Shown here: positions 8,663 through 18,429 of the stretch, piece by piece
Numbering within the stretch: position 1 is the stretch's first letter
How the letters are laid out: every line of letters starts with the position of its first letter
Assembly: GCA_017983495.1 (NCBI GenBank)
Contig: JAGOBH010000002.1
Coordinates: 1-64,000 of the forward strand
Origin: Pyrinomonadaceae bacterium
GTDB taxonomy: Bacteria; Acidobacteriota; Blastocatellia; Pyrinomonadales; Pyrinomonadaceae
Direction of reading: 5' to 3'
Length of the DNA stretch: 64,000 nt
The notes under the pieces: generated by a model
Told to the model about the DNA's origin: nothing
The model's input: the letters and a program-made list of their open reading frames with translations, nothing else
Database searches by the model: none
Position numbers and translations under genes: made by a program

Positions 8663-9055
8663 ATGACAGATCCAATAGCCGATATGCTAACGCGGATTCG
8701 CAACGCGATCGCTGCGAATCACACACGTGTTGATATTCCGGGCTCAAAGCTTAAGCTTGAAGTTGCACGCATCCTCAAGGAAGAGGGCTATATCAATAGC
8801 TTTACGACCAAGGGCGAAGGCGTTAAGTACGTCATCCGCGTGTTCCTTCGCTACGACGCTAAAGGCGTTTCGTCGATCACGCATTTGTCGCGTGTTTCGC
8901 GTCCGGGCCGCCGTGTATATGTTGGTTCAGCCGACATTCCGCGTGTTTTGGGCGGATACGGCATCAACATCGTTTCGACATCAAAAGGATTGATGAGCGG
9001 AAAGCAGGCACGTCGCGACAAGGTCGGCGGCGAGATTTTGGCAGAAGTTTATTAA
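8663..9055 (+). CDS. rpsH: 30S ribosomal protein S8
   Basis: The 130-residue product begins TDPIADMLTRIRNAI and ends with VSRPGRRVYVG, GYGINIVSTSKGLMSGKQAR and GGEILAEVY. These are the S8 signatures. S8 binds the central domain of 16S rRNA and represses the spc operon in E. coli. It is preceded by a 91-base gap without a clear hairpin, with GGAG as ribosome binding site. Confidence 0.98.
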   Translation: MTDPIADMLTRIRNAIAANHTRVDIPGSKLKLEVARILKEEGYINSFTTKGEGVKYVIRVFLRYDAKGVSSITHLSRVSRPGRRVYVGSADIPRVLGGYGINIVSTSKGLMSGKQARRDKVGGEILAEVY

Positions 9056-9120
9056 GGGAATAAGGATGAAGGCGAGGCGACGGCTGATGGCCGCACTCGT
9101 TACCCAATCCGATCAAGAAT

Positions 9121-9681
9121 ATGTCTCGAGTAGGAAAAAAACCGATCACGATCCCGACGGGCGTGAGCGTAACGATCAATGATTCGCAGTTGGAGGTCAA
9201 GGGCCCGAAAGGAACCCTGACGACCCCGGTTCCGGCAGGAGTATCTTTCAAACAGGAAGATGGCACTCTGACGGCAGAACGTGCGAGCAACGACCAGGCG
9301 GCGTTTCACGGTCTGGCACGGGCACTTGCGAATAATGCCATCGTTGGCGTGACCGAGGGCTTTACGAAGGAAATGGATATCGTCGGCGTTGGATACAAAG
9401 CCGAGATCCAGGGCAAGAAGATCAACTTCTCGCTGGGCTATTCGCATCCGATCGAGTATGCATTGCCCGACGGCATCGACGCCAAGGCCGAAAGGGTCGG
9501 TGCCAAAACGTCGATCACACAATATCAGACGACCATTACGCTGAGCGGAATCGACAAGCAGCTTCTCGGCCAGGTCGCCGCGGAACTCAATCGTTTGAGA
9601 AAGCCCGATGCTTACAAGGGCAAAGGCGTCCGTTACGCTGATAAGTTTTACAAATTGAAGCCTGGTAAGACAGGTAAATAG
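9121..9681 (+). CDS. rplF: 50S ribosomal protein L6
   Basis: The 186-residue product begins [18 protein letters not shown] and has [26 protein letters not shown] in part and [19 protein letters not shown] in part. L6 lies near the factor-binding site. Length is normal. ATG at 9121 follows a weak AAGAAT. Confidence 0.98.
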   Translation: MSRVGKKPITIPTGVSVTINDSQLEVKGPKGTLTTPVPAGVSFKQEDGTLTAERASNDQAAFHGLARALANNAIVGVTEGFTKEMDIVGVGYKAEIQGKKINFSLGYSHPIEYALPDGIDAKAERVGAKTSITQYQTTITLSGIDKQLLGQVAAELNRLRKPDAYKGKGVRYADKFYKLKPGKTGK

Positions 9682-9686
9682 TAAAC

Positions 9687-9729
9687 CGCGGATCGTGAGC
9701 GGCAGGAAAGTCCGGCTCATAGTTCGCAA
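9687..9729 (+). repeat. Imperfect hairpin in the rplF-rplR gap
   Basis: GTGAGC and GCTCAT pair (with one G-T) inside an outer GCG/CGC block, giving an imperfect stem of about 13 positions. It is one of the weaker members of the gap-hairpin series. Confidence 0.5.
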
Positions 9730-9741
9730 TAGACTAAAAAT

Positions 9742-10149
9742 ATGGCACAGAAAAGCAGAGCAGACATCCGCGATGGTGTTCACAGCCGCATTCGTAAGAA
9801 AGTTAGTGGAACGGCAGAAAGGCCGAGGCTCGCAGTATTCCGCAGTTTGAATCACATCTACGCTCAGGTGATCGATGACAGATCGGGCAAGACGCTCGCA
9901 ACTGCATCGACAACTGAGAAAGCGTTGGGTACTTCGACCGGCGGTAACGTCGAGGCAGCAAAGATCGTCGGAAAAACGATCGCCGAACGGGCACAGAAAG
10001 CCGGTATCTCGACCGTCGTTTACGACCGTGGCGGATACGTCTATCATGGCCGGGTCAAGGCCCTCATTGATGCTACCCGTGAAGCGGGACTGAACAAGCA
10101 CGAAGCAGCCGTAAAGGAATCACAAGAAAACAGCAATGACGAAGAATAA
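9742..10149 (+). CDS. rplR: 50S ribosomal protein L18
   Basis: The 135-residue product has the L18 pattern: [47 protein letters not shown] and FDRGGY-like [16 protein letters not shown]18 brings 5S rRNA to the 50S subunit. The C-terminus is a short acidic extension ([10 protein letters not shown]) that overlaps the start of rpsE by 14 bases. Confidence 0.97.
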   Translation: MAQKSRADIRDGVHSRIRKKVSGTAERPRLAVFRSLNHIYAQVIDDRSGKTLATASTTEKALGTSTGGNVEAAKIVGKTIAERAQKAGISTVVYDRGGYVYHGRVKALIDATREAGLNKHEAAVKESQENSNDEE

Positions 10150-10645
10150 ACAGAAAATTTCTCCGGGCGGACTCATCCTGAAGGACCAGTTGATCTCGAT
10201 CAACCGTGTGACCAAGGTCGTTAAAGGCGGTAAGAACATGTCGTTCGCGGCACTGGTCGTCGTCGGTGACGAAGCCGGACACGTCGGTTTCGGTACCGGA
10301 AAGGCTAAAGAAGTTCCGAACGCGATCAAAAAGGCTGTTGAGTCAGCAAAAAATAATCTGATCCGTGTACCGCTTATCGACGGCACACTGCCGCACGAAA
10401 TGATCGGCGAATACGGTGCAGGACGCGTTCTGCTCAAGCCGGCAAAAGAAGGTACGGGCGTAATCGCCGGTGGTGCCGTTCGTGCGGTGCTGCAGAGCCT
10501 TGGGGTCCACAATGTGCGCACCAAGATCCTCGGATCAAATAACGCACACAACGTGATCCGTGCGACATTCAACGGACTCCTTCGCATGAAGGACCCGATC
10601 GAGGTTGCACGTCTTCGCGGAAAGCAGGTTGAGGAATTGGTCTAA
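10136..10645 (+). CDS. rpsE: 30S ribosomal protein S5
   Basis: The 169-residue product has [40 protein letters not shown] in part, and [18 protein letters not shown], the S5 double-stranded RNA-binding and fold-2 motifs. S5 contributes to decoding accuracy. The start at ATG 10136 overlaps rplR, suggesting coupling. Confidence 0.98.
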   Translation: MTKNKQKISPGGLILKDQLISINRVTKVVKGGKNMSFAALVVVGDEAGHVGFGTGKAKEVPNAIKKAVESAKNNLIRVPLIDGTLPHEMIGEYGAGRVLLKPAKEGTGVIAGGAVRAVLQSLGVHNVRTKILGSNNAHNVIRATFNGLLRMKDPIEVARLRGKQVEELV

Positions 10646-10736
10646 AGTTGCAGATTGTTGGCGTCATCGGGGTGTGCGGAGTTTCCGCGTCATCTGAGAA
10701 CGCTGACACGAAGCAAACTTCGGGAACTATTGAGTT

Positions 10737-10940
10737 ATGGCAAAGAAAGCAGAAATCAAAGAGGGCGGAACGATCAAGATCCAGTATTACCGGAGCATGA
10801 TCGGCTATGCCAAGAAACAGAAAGAGATCGTCAAGAGCCTTGGTATCACTAAGCTCAACCAGACGGTCGAACGAATTGATTCGGCGGGAACCCGCGGCAT
10901 CGTTGCCAAGGTTCCGCATTTGTTGCGGATCGTTGAATAA
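10737..10940 (+). CDS. rpmD: 50S ribosomal protein L30
   Basis: The 67-residue product has IKIQYYRSMIGYAKKQKEIVKSLG and LNQTVERIDSAGTRGIVAKVPHLLRIVE in part, typical L30. It sits between rpsE and rplO as in the spc operon. A few residues (MAKKAEIKEGG) precede the conserved part. Confidence 0.96.
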   Translation: MAKKAEIKEGGTIKIQYYRSMIGYAKKQKEIVKSLGITKLNQTVERIDSAGTRGIVAKVPHLLRIVE

Positions 10941-10945
10941 AGATT

Positions 10946-11030
10946 AGTAAATCGTCTATCGTCTAATCGTAAATAGAGAGATCAAAACCGATCCGCCGCT
11001 ATTTACGATTTACGATTTTCGATTAACGAG
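10946..11030 (+). repeat. Word-repeat inverted repeat in the rpmD-rplO gap
   Basis: AATCGTAAATAG (10965-10976) and CTATTTACGATT (10999-11010) pair perfectly over 12 bp. Further copies of the word AATCGT/ACGATT extend both arms imperfectly. The rplO ribosome binding site GAGGA follows directly. Confidence 0.85.
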
Positions 11031-11039
11031 GAAAAGCAG

Positions 11040-11513
11040 ATGGCATTAACATTAAATAATTTACATCCGGCAAAGGGGTCGACCCATAAGAAGAAGCGCG
11101 TTGGACGCGGACCGGGCTCGGGCCTTGGCAAAACTGCTGGTAAAGGGCACAAAGGCCAGAAATCGCGTTCGGGTTACAGCAGCAAGCGCGGATTTGAAGG
11201 TGGCCAGATGCCGCTTCAGCGTCGTCTGCCGAAGCGTGGTTTCACCAACATCTTTAAGAAAGAGTGGCTTGAGATCAGCCTTGCCAAGATCGAAGAGAAC
11301 TTTAAGGCAGGCGATGCGATCACGCCGGAGATGCTGCACGAACGCGGATTGATCAAAAAGGCCAAGCACGATCTGGTTATCCTCGGTACCGGCGAAGTGA
11401 GCAAAGCGTTCACCATCTCGGCCCACCGATTTACCAAAACGGCTAAAGCCAAGATCGAAGCTGCCGGCGGAACGGCTGTCGAGATCAAGAAAGTTGCCGA
11501 AGCCGCTGCTTAG
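11040..11513 (+). CDS. rplO: 50S ribosomal protein L15
   Basis: The 157-residue product begins [20 protein letters not shown] and has [20 protein letters not shown] in part and [19 protein letters not shown]15 is a late 50S assembly protein. It is followed by secY as in most spc operons. Confidence 0.98.
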   Translation: MALTLNNLHPAKGSTHKKKRVGRGPGSGLGKTAGKGHKGQKSRSGYSSKRGFEGGQMPLQRRLPKRGFTNIFKKEWLEISLAKIEENFKAGDAITPEMLHERGLIKKAKHDLVILGTGEVSKAFTISAHRFTKTAKAKIEAAGGTAVEIKKVAEAAA

Positions 11514-11577
11514 TTTGCCCTTTGTCGGCCGCAGCCAGTACGATGGCGTAAGGCAATAACGACAGATCGAGGAGTTT

Positions 11578-12996
11578 ATGGAGAAGTTTTTTGGTGCCGT
11601 TCAAAACATGTTCAAGATCCCGGAGTTGCGCAGGCGCATACTCTTTACTCTGGGACTCCTGGCTGTTTATCGTTTTGGTGCTCACGTTCAGGCACCTGGG
11701 ATCAACAAGGTCCGTCTAGAGCAGGTGTGGGGCGAAGTAGCGGGAACGCTACTTGGCGTTCTCGACCTGTTTTCGGGCGGTAATTTCCGTACGATCTCGG
11801 TCTTTGCTCTCGGTGTTACGCCCTACATTACTGCGTCGATCATTATGCAGTTGATGCCGGTGCTTTCGCCTGCGATGAAAAAGATCCAGGAAGAGGGCGA
11901 GGTCGGACGCCAGAAAATGAACCAGTGGACGCGGTATTTGACCGTCGTACTATGTGCGGTTCAGACGTTTTTTGTCGCGACGTGGCTCAACCGCAACGGC
12001 ATTATTGCAGACACGTGGTGGGCGACATCGATGGTCGTTATTACACTGACGACCGGAACGATCTTTGTTATGTGGCTCGGTGAACAGATCACCGAACGTG
12101 GTGTCGGAAACGGTATTTCGCTGCTTATCTTTGCAGGTATCGTCATCGGACTACCGGGCGGGATCGTTCAGATCAGCGACCGTGTCAGTGCGGGCGATGC
12201 AATGCAGACACTTGGAGTTATCTTCCTGGTGGTCGTCCTTGTCGCCCTGATCGCACTTATAGTCTATGTCGAATCGGCAAGACGTAATATTGCTATCAGT
12301 TATGCCAGCCGACGTGTTGGTAACCAGACGGTTCGCGGACAAGAGACGAGCCTTCCGCTGAAGATCAACATGGGCGGCGTTATTCCGGTCATCTTCGCTT
12401 CGTCGGTGCTGGCGATGCCGCAGACATTGTTTTCGGCTTTTCCGCCCGACCCGAACGACCCGAACTCGACCTGGAGTTCGGTGTACGCATTCATGCAGCA
12501 GTTTCATGGCGGGGATCCGTACTACGAACTGTTTTTCTTGTCGATGATCGTCCTGTTTACGTTCTTTTACATCACGATCGTTTTCAATACGGACGAAGTC
12601 GCGGATAACCTTCGGAAGCACGGCGGATTCATCGCGGGTATTCGTCCGGGTGCACCGACAGCAGATTACCTGAACGGCATCCTGACGCGTTTAACGACGG
12701 TCGGTGCTCTATACCTTGCTTTCGTGGCGTTTGCACCACAGTTACTGCTTAGCGGCTTCAAGGTCGCACGATTGCCGTTCATCGGCACGGCAGTTGATAA
12801 TTTCCTGTCGGCGACTCCGGGACTCAGCTGGATACCGACAGGTTTGGGATATCAGTTTTATTTCGGCGGCACCAGTTTGCTGATCCTCGTCGGTGTGGCG
12901 ATGGATACGGTATCGCAGATCGAGGCACAACTCGTAATGAGAAATTACGAGGGATTCCTCGGAGCCGGCTCGCGACTTCGCGGTAGGCGATCATAG
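11578..12996 (+). CDS. secY: Protein translocase subunit SecY
   Basis: The 472-residue product is the channel subunit of the SecYEG translocon in the inner membrane. It shows the family motifs FALGVTPYITASIIMQL, GIRPGAPTADYLNGIL-type RPG loop, GGTSLLILVGVAMDT and the C-terminal RNYEGFLG. About ten hydrophobic segments are visible. It lies between rplO and adk, the usual place. GAGG just before the ATG at 11578 is the ribosome binding site. Confidence 0.98.
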   Translation: MEKFFGAVQNMFKIPELRRRILFTLGLLAVYRFGAHVQAPGINKVRLEQVWGEVAGTLLGVLDLFSGGNFRTISVFALGVTPYITASIIMQLMPVLSPAMKKIQEEGEVGRQKMNQWTRYLTVVLCAVQTFFVATWLNRNGIIADTWWATSMVVITLTTGTIFVMWLGEQITERGVGNGISLLIFAGIVIGLPGGIVQISDRVSAGDAMQTLGVIFLVVVLVALIALIVYVESARRNIAISYASRRVGNQTVRGQETSLPLKINMGGVIPVIFASSVLAMPQTLFSAFPPDPNDPNSTWSSVYAFMQQFHGGDPYYELFFLSMIVLFTFFYITIVFNTDEVADNLRKHGGFIAGIRPGAPTADYLNGILTRLTTVGALYLAFVAFAPQLLLSGFKVARLPFIGTAVDNFLSATPGLSWIPTGLGYQFYFGGTSLLILVGVAMDTVSQIEAQLVMRNYEGFLGAGSRLRGRRS

Positions 12997-13000
12997 GAAT

Positions 13001-13077
13001 TTAAGCCACAGAGGGCACAGAGAACGCTGAGAAAGGAATAGATCCTTCTCCGTGAACTCTGTGTTCTTTGTGGCTAA
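13001..13077 (+). repeat. Inverted repeat of the TTAGCCAC family, secY-adk gap
   Basis: The left arm starts AGCCACAGAGGGCACAGAG (13004) and the right arm ends CTCTGTGTTCTTTGTGGCT (to about 13074). The arms pair with few mismatches. The word CACAGAG is repeated. The outer end TTAGCCAC is shared with the repeat before accC. AAGG at the right end provides the adk ribosome binding site. Confidence 0.85.
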
Positions 13078-13085
13078 AGGATTTG

Positions 13086-13730
13086 ATGGATAAGATCATT
13101 GTTTTGATTGGGGCTCCGGGAGCCGGGAAGGGAACGCAGGCGAGGCTTCTGCAGGAGCGACTTGGAATACCGCAGATCTCGACAGGCGATATGTTTCGCG
13201 AAATGAAATCGCTGGATACGCCGCTGGCCCGAGAGGTGCAGGAGATAATGGCGTCGGGGAAACTGATATCTGACGATATCACCTACCGCATAGTTCGCGA
13301 ACGAACGTCAAAGCCGGACACGGCAGGTACATACGTACTTGATGGTTATCCGAGAACGGCGGTTCAGGCTCAGCAGCTTGAGGAACTTGCGGCCGAGCAG
13401 GGTAAAGTGATCGCTGCGATCGAGGTCGACCTGCCTCGCGAGGAACTTTTCAAAAGGCTGACCGGAAGACGTAGCTGTCCGGTTTGCGGTGAGATATACA
13501 ATATCTACTCTCAGCCGCCCAAGACCGAAGGTTTTTGTAATATGCATCCGGATGCGAAATTGCTCCATCGTTCGGATGACAATGAAGAAAGCGTGGTGAC
13601 GCGGCTTGACACGTATCAGGCGAATACGCAACCGCTGCTCTCATATTACGAGCAGTCGGGTAGGCTGAAGAAGGTTGACGGTACCGGTGAGGTGGAAGAT
13701 ATTTACACCGAGCTTACAAGCCTTATCTAA
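13086..13730 (+). CDS. adk: Adenylate kinase
   Basis: This enzyme interconverts ATP + AMP and 2 ADP in the cytoplasm. The 214-residue product has the P-loop GAPGAGKGTQ at residues 8-17, the AMP-binding DGYPRT, and the LID domain with Cys (SCPVCGEIYN ... CNMHPDA), so a zinc-type LID is likely (residues Cys, Cys, Cys, His or Asp). I start at ATG 13086 (MDKIIVLIGAPG) rather than the upstream non-ATG codon because AAGGA lies at the right distance and the P-loop is then near the N-terminus as in the family. Confidence 0.97.
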   Translation: MDKIIVLIGAPGAGKGTQARLLQERLGIPQISTGDMFREMKSLDTPLAREVQEIMASGKLISDDITYRIVRERTSKPDTAGTYVLDGYPRTAVQAQQLEELAAEQGKVIAAIEVDLPREELFKRLTGRRSCPVCGEIYNIYSQPPKTEGFCNMHPDAKLLHRSDDNEESVVTRLDTYQANTQPLLSYYEQSGRLKKVDGTGEVEDIYTELTSLI

Positions 13731-13792
13731 GTTTTGAGATGAGTTACGGCGATACCTTCGGAAATGTCTGGCGGTATTTGTCCGGTAGAAAG

Positions 13793-14578
13793 ATGATAAT
13801 TGCGAAATCAGCAAAAGATCTGGATAAGATGCGGGCCGTTGGCGAACTGATCGCCGAGGTCCGCGAAGCCCTGCGCGGAATGGTCGCGCCGGGCGTATCT
13901 ACGATGGAGCTGAATGACGCTGCCGAGAAAATGATGCGGGACGCCGGTGCGATACCGACATTTATCGGATACCACGGTTTCCCGTACGCGATCTGTGCTT
14001 CGGTCAACGACGAGATCGTTCACGGATTTTCGAAAACGACGCCGCTGAATGAGGGCGACATCGTATCTTTGGATATGGCCGCGACCTATCACGGTTTTGT
14101 CGGAGATTGTGCAATGACCTGTCCCGTGGGTGAGATCACGGACGAATTGAAGCAACTCATACGCGTGACGGAAGAGTGTCTGCAGTTTGGTATCGAGGCT
14201 TCACGCCCGAATAACCGGATCGGTGATATCGGTTGGGCGGTGCAGCAGCACGCTGAAAAATTCGGGTACGGCATCGTCCGCGATTACACGGGTCACGGCA
14301 TCGGCCGTGCGATGCACGAAGCGCCGCAGATCCCGAATTATGGTCGGCCTGGCACGAAGGAAAAGATCCGTGTTGGATATTGTTTTGCGATCGAGCCGAT
14401 GTTAAATCTTGGCACGCACGAAACACGTACTTTAAGTGATAAATGGACGGTCGTTACGCTTGACGGAAAACCGTCTGCACACGCGGAGCATACACTCGCA
14501 GTGACGGCGGATGGGCCTGAGATACTCACGCTGACGAAAGAACAGAAAAGGTTGCTGACAGCAAAGGCGACGGCGTGA
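13793..14578 (+). CDS. map: Methionine aminopeptidase, type I
   Basis: The product removes the initiator methionine from nascent proteins. It has the pita-bread metal ligands in order: SLDMA (first Asp), GDCAMT (second Asp), TGHGIGRAMHE (His), FAIEPM (Glu) and AEHTLAV (Glu). I choose ATG 13793 (MIIAKSAKDLDKMR), which fits the family start; an upstream ATG at 13739 would add 18 residues. With this start it has 261 residues, without the N-terminal zinc finger of type Ic. It lies between adk and infA, the common order. Confidence 0.96.
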   Translation: MIIAKSAKDLDKMRAVGELIAEVREALRGMVAPGVSTMELNDAAEKMMRDAGAIPTFIGYHGFPYAICASVNDEIVHGFSKTTPLNEGDIVSLDMAATYHGFVGDCAMTCPVGEITDELKQLIRVTEECLQFGIEASRPNNRIGDIGWAVQQHAEKFGYGIVRDYTGHGIGRAMHEAPQIPNYGRPGTKEKIRVGYCFAIEPMLNLGTHETRTLSDKWTVVTLDGKPSAHAEHTLAVTADGPEILTLTKEQKRLLTAKATA

Positions 14579-14650
14579 CTTGAAAAGAGTGTGCAAAACG
14601 GTTAACATTAACGGTTTGTCCAACTAGATACAGAGTTGGCTTTAGAGTGT

Positions 14651-14872
14651 ATGTCTAAAGAGGAAGCGATCGAGGTCACGGCGACAGTGCTTGAAACCTT
14701 GCCGAACGCGATGTTCAAGGTTTCGATCGAAGGGAATCAGCACGAAGTACTGGCCCATATCTCGGGGAAAATGAGGAAGAATTTTATTCGTATCCTCCCC
14801 GGCGACAAAGTTTTAGTTGAACTTTCGCCGTATGACCTGAATCGCGGACGTATAACATATCGCTATAAGTAG
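14651..14872 (+). CDS. infA: Translation initiation factor IF-1
   Basis: The 73-residue OB-fold product ([20 protein letters not shown] start, then [21 protein letters not shown] in part, and [14 protein letters not shown]) is IF-1, which binds the 30S A site during initiation. The ATG at 14651 fits the family; the longer frame opening at a TTG 15 bases upstream adds residues not seen in IF-1. It precedes rpmJ and rpsM as usual. Confidence 0.97.
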   Translation: MSKEEAIEVTATVLETLPNAMFKVSIEGNQHEVLAHISGKMRKNFIRILPGDKVLVELSPYDLNRGRITYRYK

Positions 14873-14887
14873 CGTTGAGGAAAAGTA

Positions 14888-15001
14888 ATGAAAGTCAGAC
14901 CTTCAGTTAAAAAGATCTGTGATAAGTGCAAGATCATTCATCGTAAGGGCGTAGTTCGGGTCATTTGCGACAATCCGAAGCATAAACAGCGTCAGGGATA
15001 G
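14888..15001 (+). CDS. rpmJ: 50S ribosomal protein L36
   Basis: This 37-residue frame runs from ATG 14888 to TAG 14999-15001. The product reads [20 protein letters not shown] and goes on to [13 protein letters not shown]. It has the zinc ligands Cys11, Cys14, Cys27 and His32 of the zinc-binding L36 type. GAGGAAAAG just upstream is the ribosome binding site. It sits between infA and rpsM as in most bacteria. Confidence 0.97.
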   Translation: MKVRPSVKKICDKCKIIHRKGVVRVICDNPKHKQRQG

Positions 15002-15019
15002 TTTTTTTAGGGAGATATT

Positions 15020-15403
15020 ATGGCTCGCGTAGCAGGAGTTGATTTACCGCCCAATAAACGGGCTCAGATTGGAATGACCTACATCTATGGTGTGGGCAAA
15101 TCTCGCGCAACCGAGATTCTCGATAAGGCCGGCATCAGCATCGATGCACGGATCAAGGATCTCAGTGAGGACGAATTAAACAAGATCCGCACGATCCTCG
15201 ACACCGATGGCGATATTGAGGGCGATCTCAGAAAGCGTGTCCAGATGGACATCAAGCGTCTGATGGATATCGGCTGCTATCGCGGCCTGCGTCATCGCCG
15301 CAGTCTGCCGGTTCGCGGCCAGCGTACATCGACAAATGCCCGCACCCGTAAAGGTCCGCGTAAAGCAGCTGTCGCGAAGAAGAAGGCACCAGGAAAGAAA
15401 TAG
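15020..15403 (+). CDS. rpsM: 30S ribosomal protein S13
   Basis: The 127-residue product has [57 protein letters not shown] in part. S13 lies in the 30S head and contacts the P-site tRNA and 50S. GGGAGAT before ATG 15020 is the ribosome binding site. Confidence 0.98.
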   Translation: MARVAGVDLPPNKRAQIGMTYIYGVGKSRATEILDKAGISIDARIKDLSEDELNKIRTILDTDGDIEGDLRKRVQMDIKRLMDIGCYRGLRHRRSLPVRGQRTSTNARTRKGPRKAAVAKKKAPGKK

Positions 15404-15407
15404 TCGA

Positions 15408-15449
15408 CAGTGGGCAGCTTGCGGTGATCATAAAAGTCACCTGCCACTG
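15408..15449 (+). repeat. Hairpin in the rpsM-rpsK gap
   Basis: CAGTG and CACTG, GCA and TGC, and GGTGA (15423-15427) and TCACC (15437-15441) pair in nested order. The words CAGTGG and TGACCAC resemble those of the rpsC-rplP repeat. It ends before the ribosome binding region of rpsK. Confidence 0.75.
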
Positions 15450-15473
15450 ACCACGAGACATTGACCACTGATT

Positions 15474-15869
15474 ATGGCAAAAGCACCAGCAAAGAAGACT
15501 TACAAAAAGAAAGAGAAAAAGAATATCCCATACGGGATCGTTCATATCTCGGCGTCGTTCAATAACACGCTGATCTCGATCACCGACGCCAACGGAAATT
15601 TGGTCGCACAATGTTCATCGGGAGCACGCGGTTTCCGCGGTTCGCGAAAGGGCACACCGTTTGCCGCACAGCAGGCTGCTTCAGAGGTCGCACGGAAGGC
15701 GGCCGAAGCAGGAATGCGTGAGGTCGAAGTTCGGGTCAAGGGGCCGGGCGGCGGCCGTGAATCGGCGATCCGTGCTGTTGCTCAGGCCGGGATCCGCGTA
15801 ACCGCGATCCGCGACGTGACGCCCATCCCGCACAACGGATGCCGTCCGCCGAAGCGCAGACGCGTCTGA
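15474..15869 (+). CDS. rpsK: 30S ribosomal protein S11
   Basis: The 131-residue product has [57 protein letters not shown] and [18 protein letters not shown], all S11 signatures. S11 shapes the platform and the Shine-Dalgarno cleft. Length is normal. Confidence 0.98.
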   Translation: MAKAPAKKTYKKKEKKNIPYGIVHISASFNNTLISITDANGNLVAQCSSGARGFRGSRKGTPFAAQQAASEVARKAAEAGMREVEVRVKGPGGGRESAIRAVAQAGIRVTAIRDVTPIPHNGCRPPKRRRV

Positions 15870-15880
15870 TCGTTTTTGGA

Positions 15881-16044
15881 TCTTAGTTTTGGATGCTGGG
15901 TTATCCAGTTTCCAGTAGTTTTTGATTTATCGAAAGGATGAAGGAAGGTTAGGAGCCTTTCGTAAACTTTTCCGATTAGCAGCGGTTTTGGCCGATGCAT
16001 GCAGGTTTTGGGTGAATCCAAAATCCCAGATGCGAGACCCAAGA
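15881..16044 (+). repeat. Nested inverted repeat in the rpsK-rpsD gap
   Basis: The outer arms share the words GATCTT, TTTTGGAT and CTGGG with their complements near 16002-16044. An inner perfect 7-bp stem pairs CGAAAGG (15931-15937) with CCTTTCG (15956-15962). It fills most of a 191-base gap; CGGAGG just before rpsD is its ribosome binding site. Confidence 0.6.
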
Positions 16045-16060
16045 TCGCCGGAGGCAAATT

Positions 16061-16693
16061 ATGGCTAGATATAGAGATGCGGTGTGCCGTCTGTGCCGTC
16101 GCGAAGGTGGAAAGTTATTCTTAAAGGGCGACCGTTGTTACAAACCGTCGTGTGCAATTGAAAAGCGCGGAACCAATCCTCCTGGACAGCATGGTGCCGC
16201 TCGTCGCAAGATGCTCCAGGGCTACGGCGAGCAGCTTCGCGAAAAGCAGAAAGTAAAGCGTATATACTTCGTTCTCGAAAAGCAGTTTCGAAACTATTTT
16301 GAAAAGGCTCTTCGCCAGAAGGGTGTTACGGGCGAAAACCTTCTGTTCATGCTCGAACGTCGCCTCGACAACGTGGTCTACCGCTCGGGTTTTTCGACAT
16401 CGCGTCGTCAGGCTCGTCAGCTGGTCAATCATGGCCACATCACCGTTAACGGCAAGAAAGTTGATATCCCTTCGTTTCAGGTCAAGGCCGGCGATGTCGT
16501 GATGGTCAAAGACAGAAGCCAGAAAAACACGCACGTCGAGGGTGCATGGCAGACGGCCGTGGGCCGCGGACGTCCGCAGTGGCTTAGTGCAGGTGCGGTT
16601 GAATTCAGCGTTTCGGTTTCTGGTTCGCCGCGGCGTGAGGATGTCGACGCAAACATCAACGAACAGTTAATCGTCGAACTTTACAGCAAGTAG
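16061..16693 (+). CDS. rpsD: 30S ribosomal protein S4
   Basis: The 210-residue product has a zinc-type N-terminus ([18 protein letters not shown] then SC, four Cys at about residues 9, 12, 26 and 31), then [18 protein letters not shown] and the S4 RNA-binding domain [29 protein letters not shown] in part. S4 nucleates 30S assembly and represses the alpha operon in E. coli. Confidence 0.98.
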   Translation: MARYRDAVCRLCRREGGKLFLKGDRCYKPSCAIEKRGTNPPGQHGAARRKMLQGYGEQLREKQKVKRIYFVLEKQFRNYFEKALRQKGVTGENLLFMLERRLDNVVYRSGFSTSRRQARQLVNHGHITVNGKKVDIPSFQVKAGDVVMVKDRSQKNTHVEGAWQTAVGRGRPQWLSAGAVEFSVSVSGSPRREDVDANINEQLIVELYSK

Positions 16694-16701
16694 CATTTAC
16701 A

Positions 16702-16765
16702 GTTTTGGGTTTTCGGTTCCTTTACTTAGGCCAAGCGGTCTGACGCGGAACCGAAGACCCGAAAC
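16702..16765 (+). repeat. Inverted repeat in the rpsD-rpoA gap
   Basis: The 19-base arms 16702-16720 and 16747-16765 pair at all positions except two G-T/A-C type differences. They are built of the word TTTGGGT/TTCGGTT. The right arm ends 18 bases before the rpoA ATG. Confidence 0.85.
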
Positions 16766-16783
16766 TTGAAACTTTTTAAATAT

Positions 16784-17797
16784 ATGACACAGAGTAATTG
16801 GACAGATTTCCAAATGCCGAGCCGTTTGAATGTTGAGACGGAAACACTTACGGAACGTTACGGTAAATTCTACGCAGCTCCATTCGAGCGTGGATTCGGC
16901 ACAACGATCGGCAACTCGATCCGCCGTGCTCTCTTGTCTTCGATCGAAGGAGCAGCGATCACCGCCGTCAAGATCGAGGGTGTGGAGCATGAATTCTCAT
17001 CGATCAAAGGCGTTGTCGAAGATGCGACCGACGTCATCCTGAATCTCAAGCAGGTTCCGGTAAAACTTCACGGAGCAGGACCGAAAACGCTGACGATCAG
17101 CAAGAAAGGTGCCGGTGAAGTGACCAGCGAAGATATCGAAGCAGACGGCGACGTTGAGATCCTCGACAAGACGATCCACATCGCGACCGTTAGCAACGGC
17201 GGTTCGATCAATATCGAAATGAGACTCAAGTCGGGCCGTGGATACGTTTCGGCTGAGGTCAATAATGACGAAGATCTCTCGGTCGGTTATATTCCGATCG
17301 ATTCGGTCCATACGCCGATCAAGAAAGTTAATTACACCGTCGACCAGACGCGTCAGGGTTCGAACACCGAGTTTGACCGTTTGACGATCGAGGTTTGGTC
17401 GGATGGTTCGGTCAAGCCGGAAGATTCGATCGGCCTGGCAGCCAAGCTGGTCAAAGACCACATGGCTATCTTCATCAACTTTGAAGAAGAGGAAGAAGAG
17501 TACAAATACGAAGACATTGCCCGTCCGCCGCTCATGCGCAACGACCTGCTTGATAAGTCGGTCGACGAGCTCGAGTTGTCGGTCCGTTCGTATAACTGCC
17601 TTAAAAATGCAGATATCCGGTCGATCCGCGACCTGATCCGCCGCAGCGAAAAAGACATGCTTGGCACCAAGAATTTTGGCAAGAAATCGCTGACCGAGAT
17701 CAAGGATATGCTTCACGGCATGGGACTCGATTTTGGAATGGATTTTGACGAACAGGGCAACCCGATACCGGGCTCAGGCGGGAGAGATTTGGATTAG
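16784..17797 (+). CDS. rpoA: DNA-directed RNA polymerase alpha subunit
   Basis: The product (337 residues from ATG 16784; a TTG at 16766 would add six) has the N-terminal assembly domain ([29 protein letters not shown] in part) and the C-terminal domain ([33 protein letters not shown]), which binds UP elements and activators. Alpha dimer formation starts RNA polymerase assembly. It lies in the classical place between rpsD and rplQ. The stretch EEEEEEY between the domains is an acidic linker. Confidence 0.98.
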   Translation: MTQSNWTDFQMPSRLNVETETLTERYGKFYAAPFERGFGTTIGNSIRRALLSSIEGAAITAVKIEGVEHEFSSIKGVVEDATDVILNLKQVPVKLHGAGPKTLTISKKGAGEVTSEDIEADGDVEILDKTIHIATVSNGGSINIEMRLKSGRGYVSAEVNNDEDLSVGYIPIDSVHTPIKKVNYTVDQTRQGSNTEFDRLTIEVWSDGSVKPEDSIGLAAKLVKDHMAIFINFEEEEEEYKYEDIARPPLMRNDLLDKSVDELELSVRSYNCLKNADIRSIRDLIRRSEKDMLGTKNFGKKSLTEIKDMLHGMGLDFGMDFDEQGNPIPGSGGRDLD

Positions 17798-17809
17798 TAT
17801 TTAATTAGT

Positions 17810-17899
17810 TCCATATCTCAAGTCCCGAGCACCAGGCGAGCTTACTTGAGATAAGGAACATGGGGCCTGGGACTTTTGGGACTTGGGACTCTGGGACTT
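17810..17899 (+). repeat. Word-repeat hairpin in the rpoA-rplQ gap
   Basis: ATCTCAAGT (17815-17823) pairs with ACTTGAGAT (17844-17852). CCAGGC (17832-17837) can pair with GCCTGG (17865-17870). The word GGGACTT/C occurs four times (17869, 17878, 17885, 17893) and its complement AAGTCCC lies at 17820-17826. Several competing folds are thus possible just upstream of rplQ. Confidence 0.8.
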
Positions 17900-17905
17900 A
17901 AAGAA

Positions 17906-18409
17906 ATGAGACACTTAAAAGCACATCGTAAATTAGGCCGTACGACCGAACATCGTATGTCGCTCCTTCGTAACCTGGCGACCTCGCTGATCAACGCGGA
18001 CAAAGAGCACATTGTGACGACCGTTCCTAAGGCAAAGGAGCTTCGCCCGTTCATCGAAAAGGCGATCACGCTTGCCCGCAAGGCACAGGATCTGACCGGT
18101 GACGATGCCGTGCTTCGCGGAGTTCATCTTCGCCGTCAGGCGTCGGCGTTCTTTCACGCTGGAAACAGCACCTTCAAAGCGGAGCAGAGCCGTTTTCGCG
18201 GTAAAAAGGGTGAGGCGAAAGAGCCGATCGAACGTACAGCCGGCGTCAAAGCGGTCCAGCGGCTTTTCAATGAGCTCGGGGTGCGCTATAAAGACCGTAA
18301 TGGTGGTTACACGCGTATCATCAAACTCGGCCGCCGCGTAGGTGACAATGCCGAGATGGCTGTCATCGAGTTGGTCGATTGTCCGCGCGAATTAGCCGCT
18401 AAAGGATAA
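17906..18409 (+). CDS. rplQ: 50S ribosomal protein L17
   Basis: The 167-residue product begins [20 protein letters not shown] and has [29 protein letters not shown]-like ([13 protein letters not shown]) and [24 protein letters not shown] in part. It is longer than the 120 or so residues of L17 from many bacteria, with an insert around residues 60-105. I choose ATG 17906 because L17 begins MRH; the frame upstream is made of the word repeat. It closes the alpha operon. Confidence 0.97.
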   Translation: MRHLKAHRKLGRTTEHRMSLLRNLATSLINADKEHIVTTVPKAKELRPFIEKAITLARKAQDLTGDDAVLRGVHLRRQASAFFHAGNSTFKAEQSRFRGKKGEAKEPIERTAGVKAVQRLFNELGVRYKDRNGGYTRIIKLGRRVGDNAEMAVIELVDCPRELAAKG

Positions 18410-18429
18410 TTCACTGGAGGCTTGCCAAG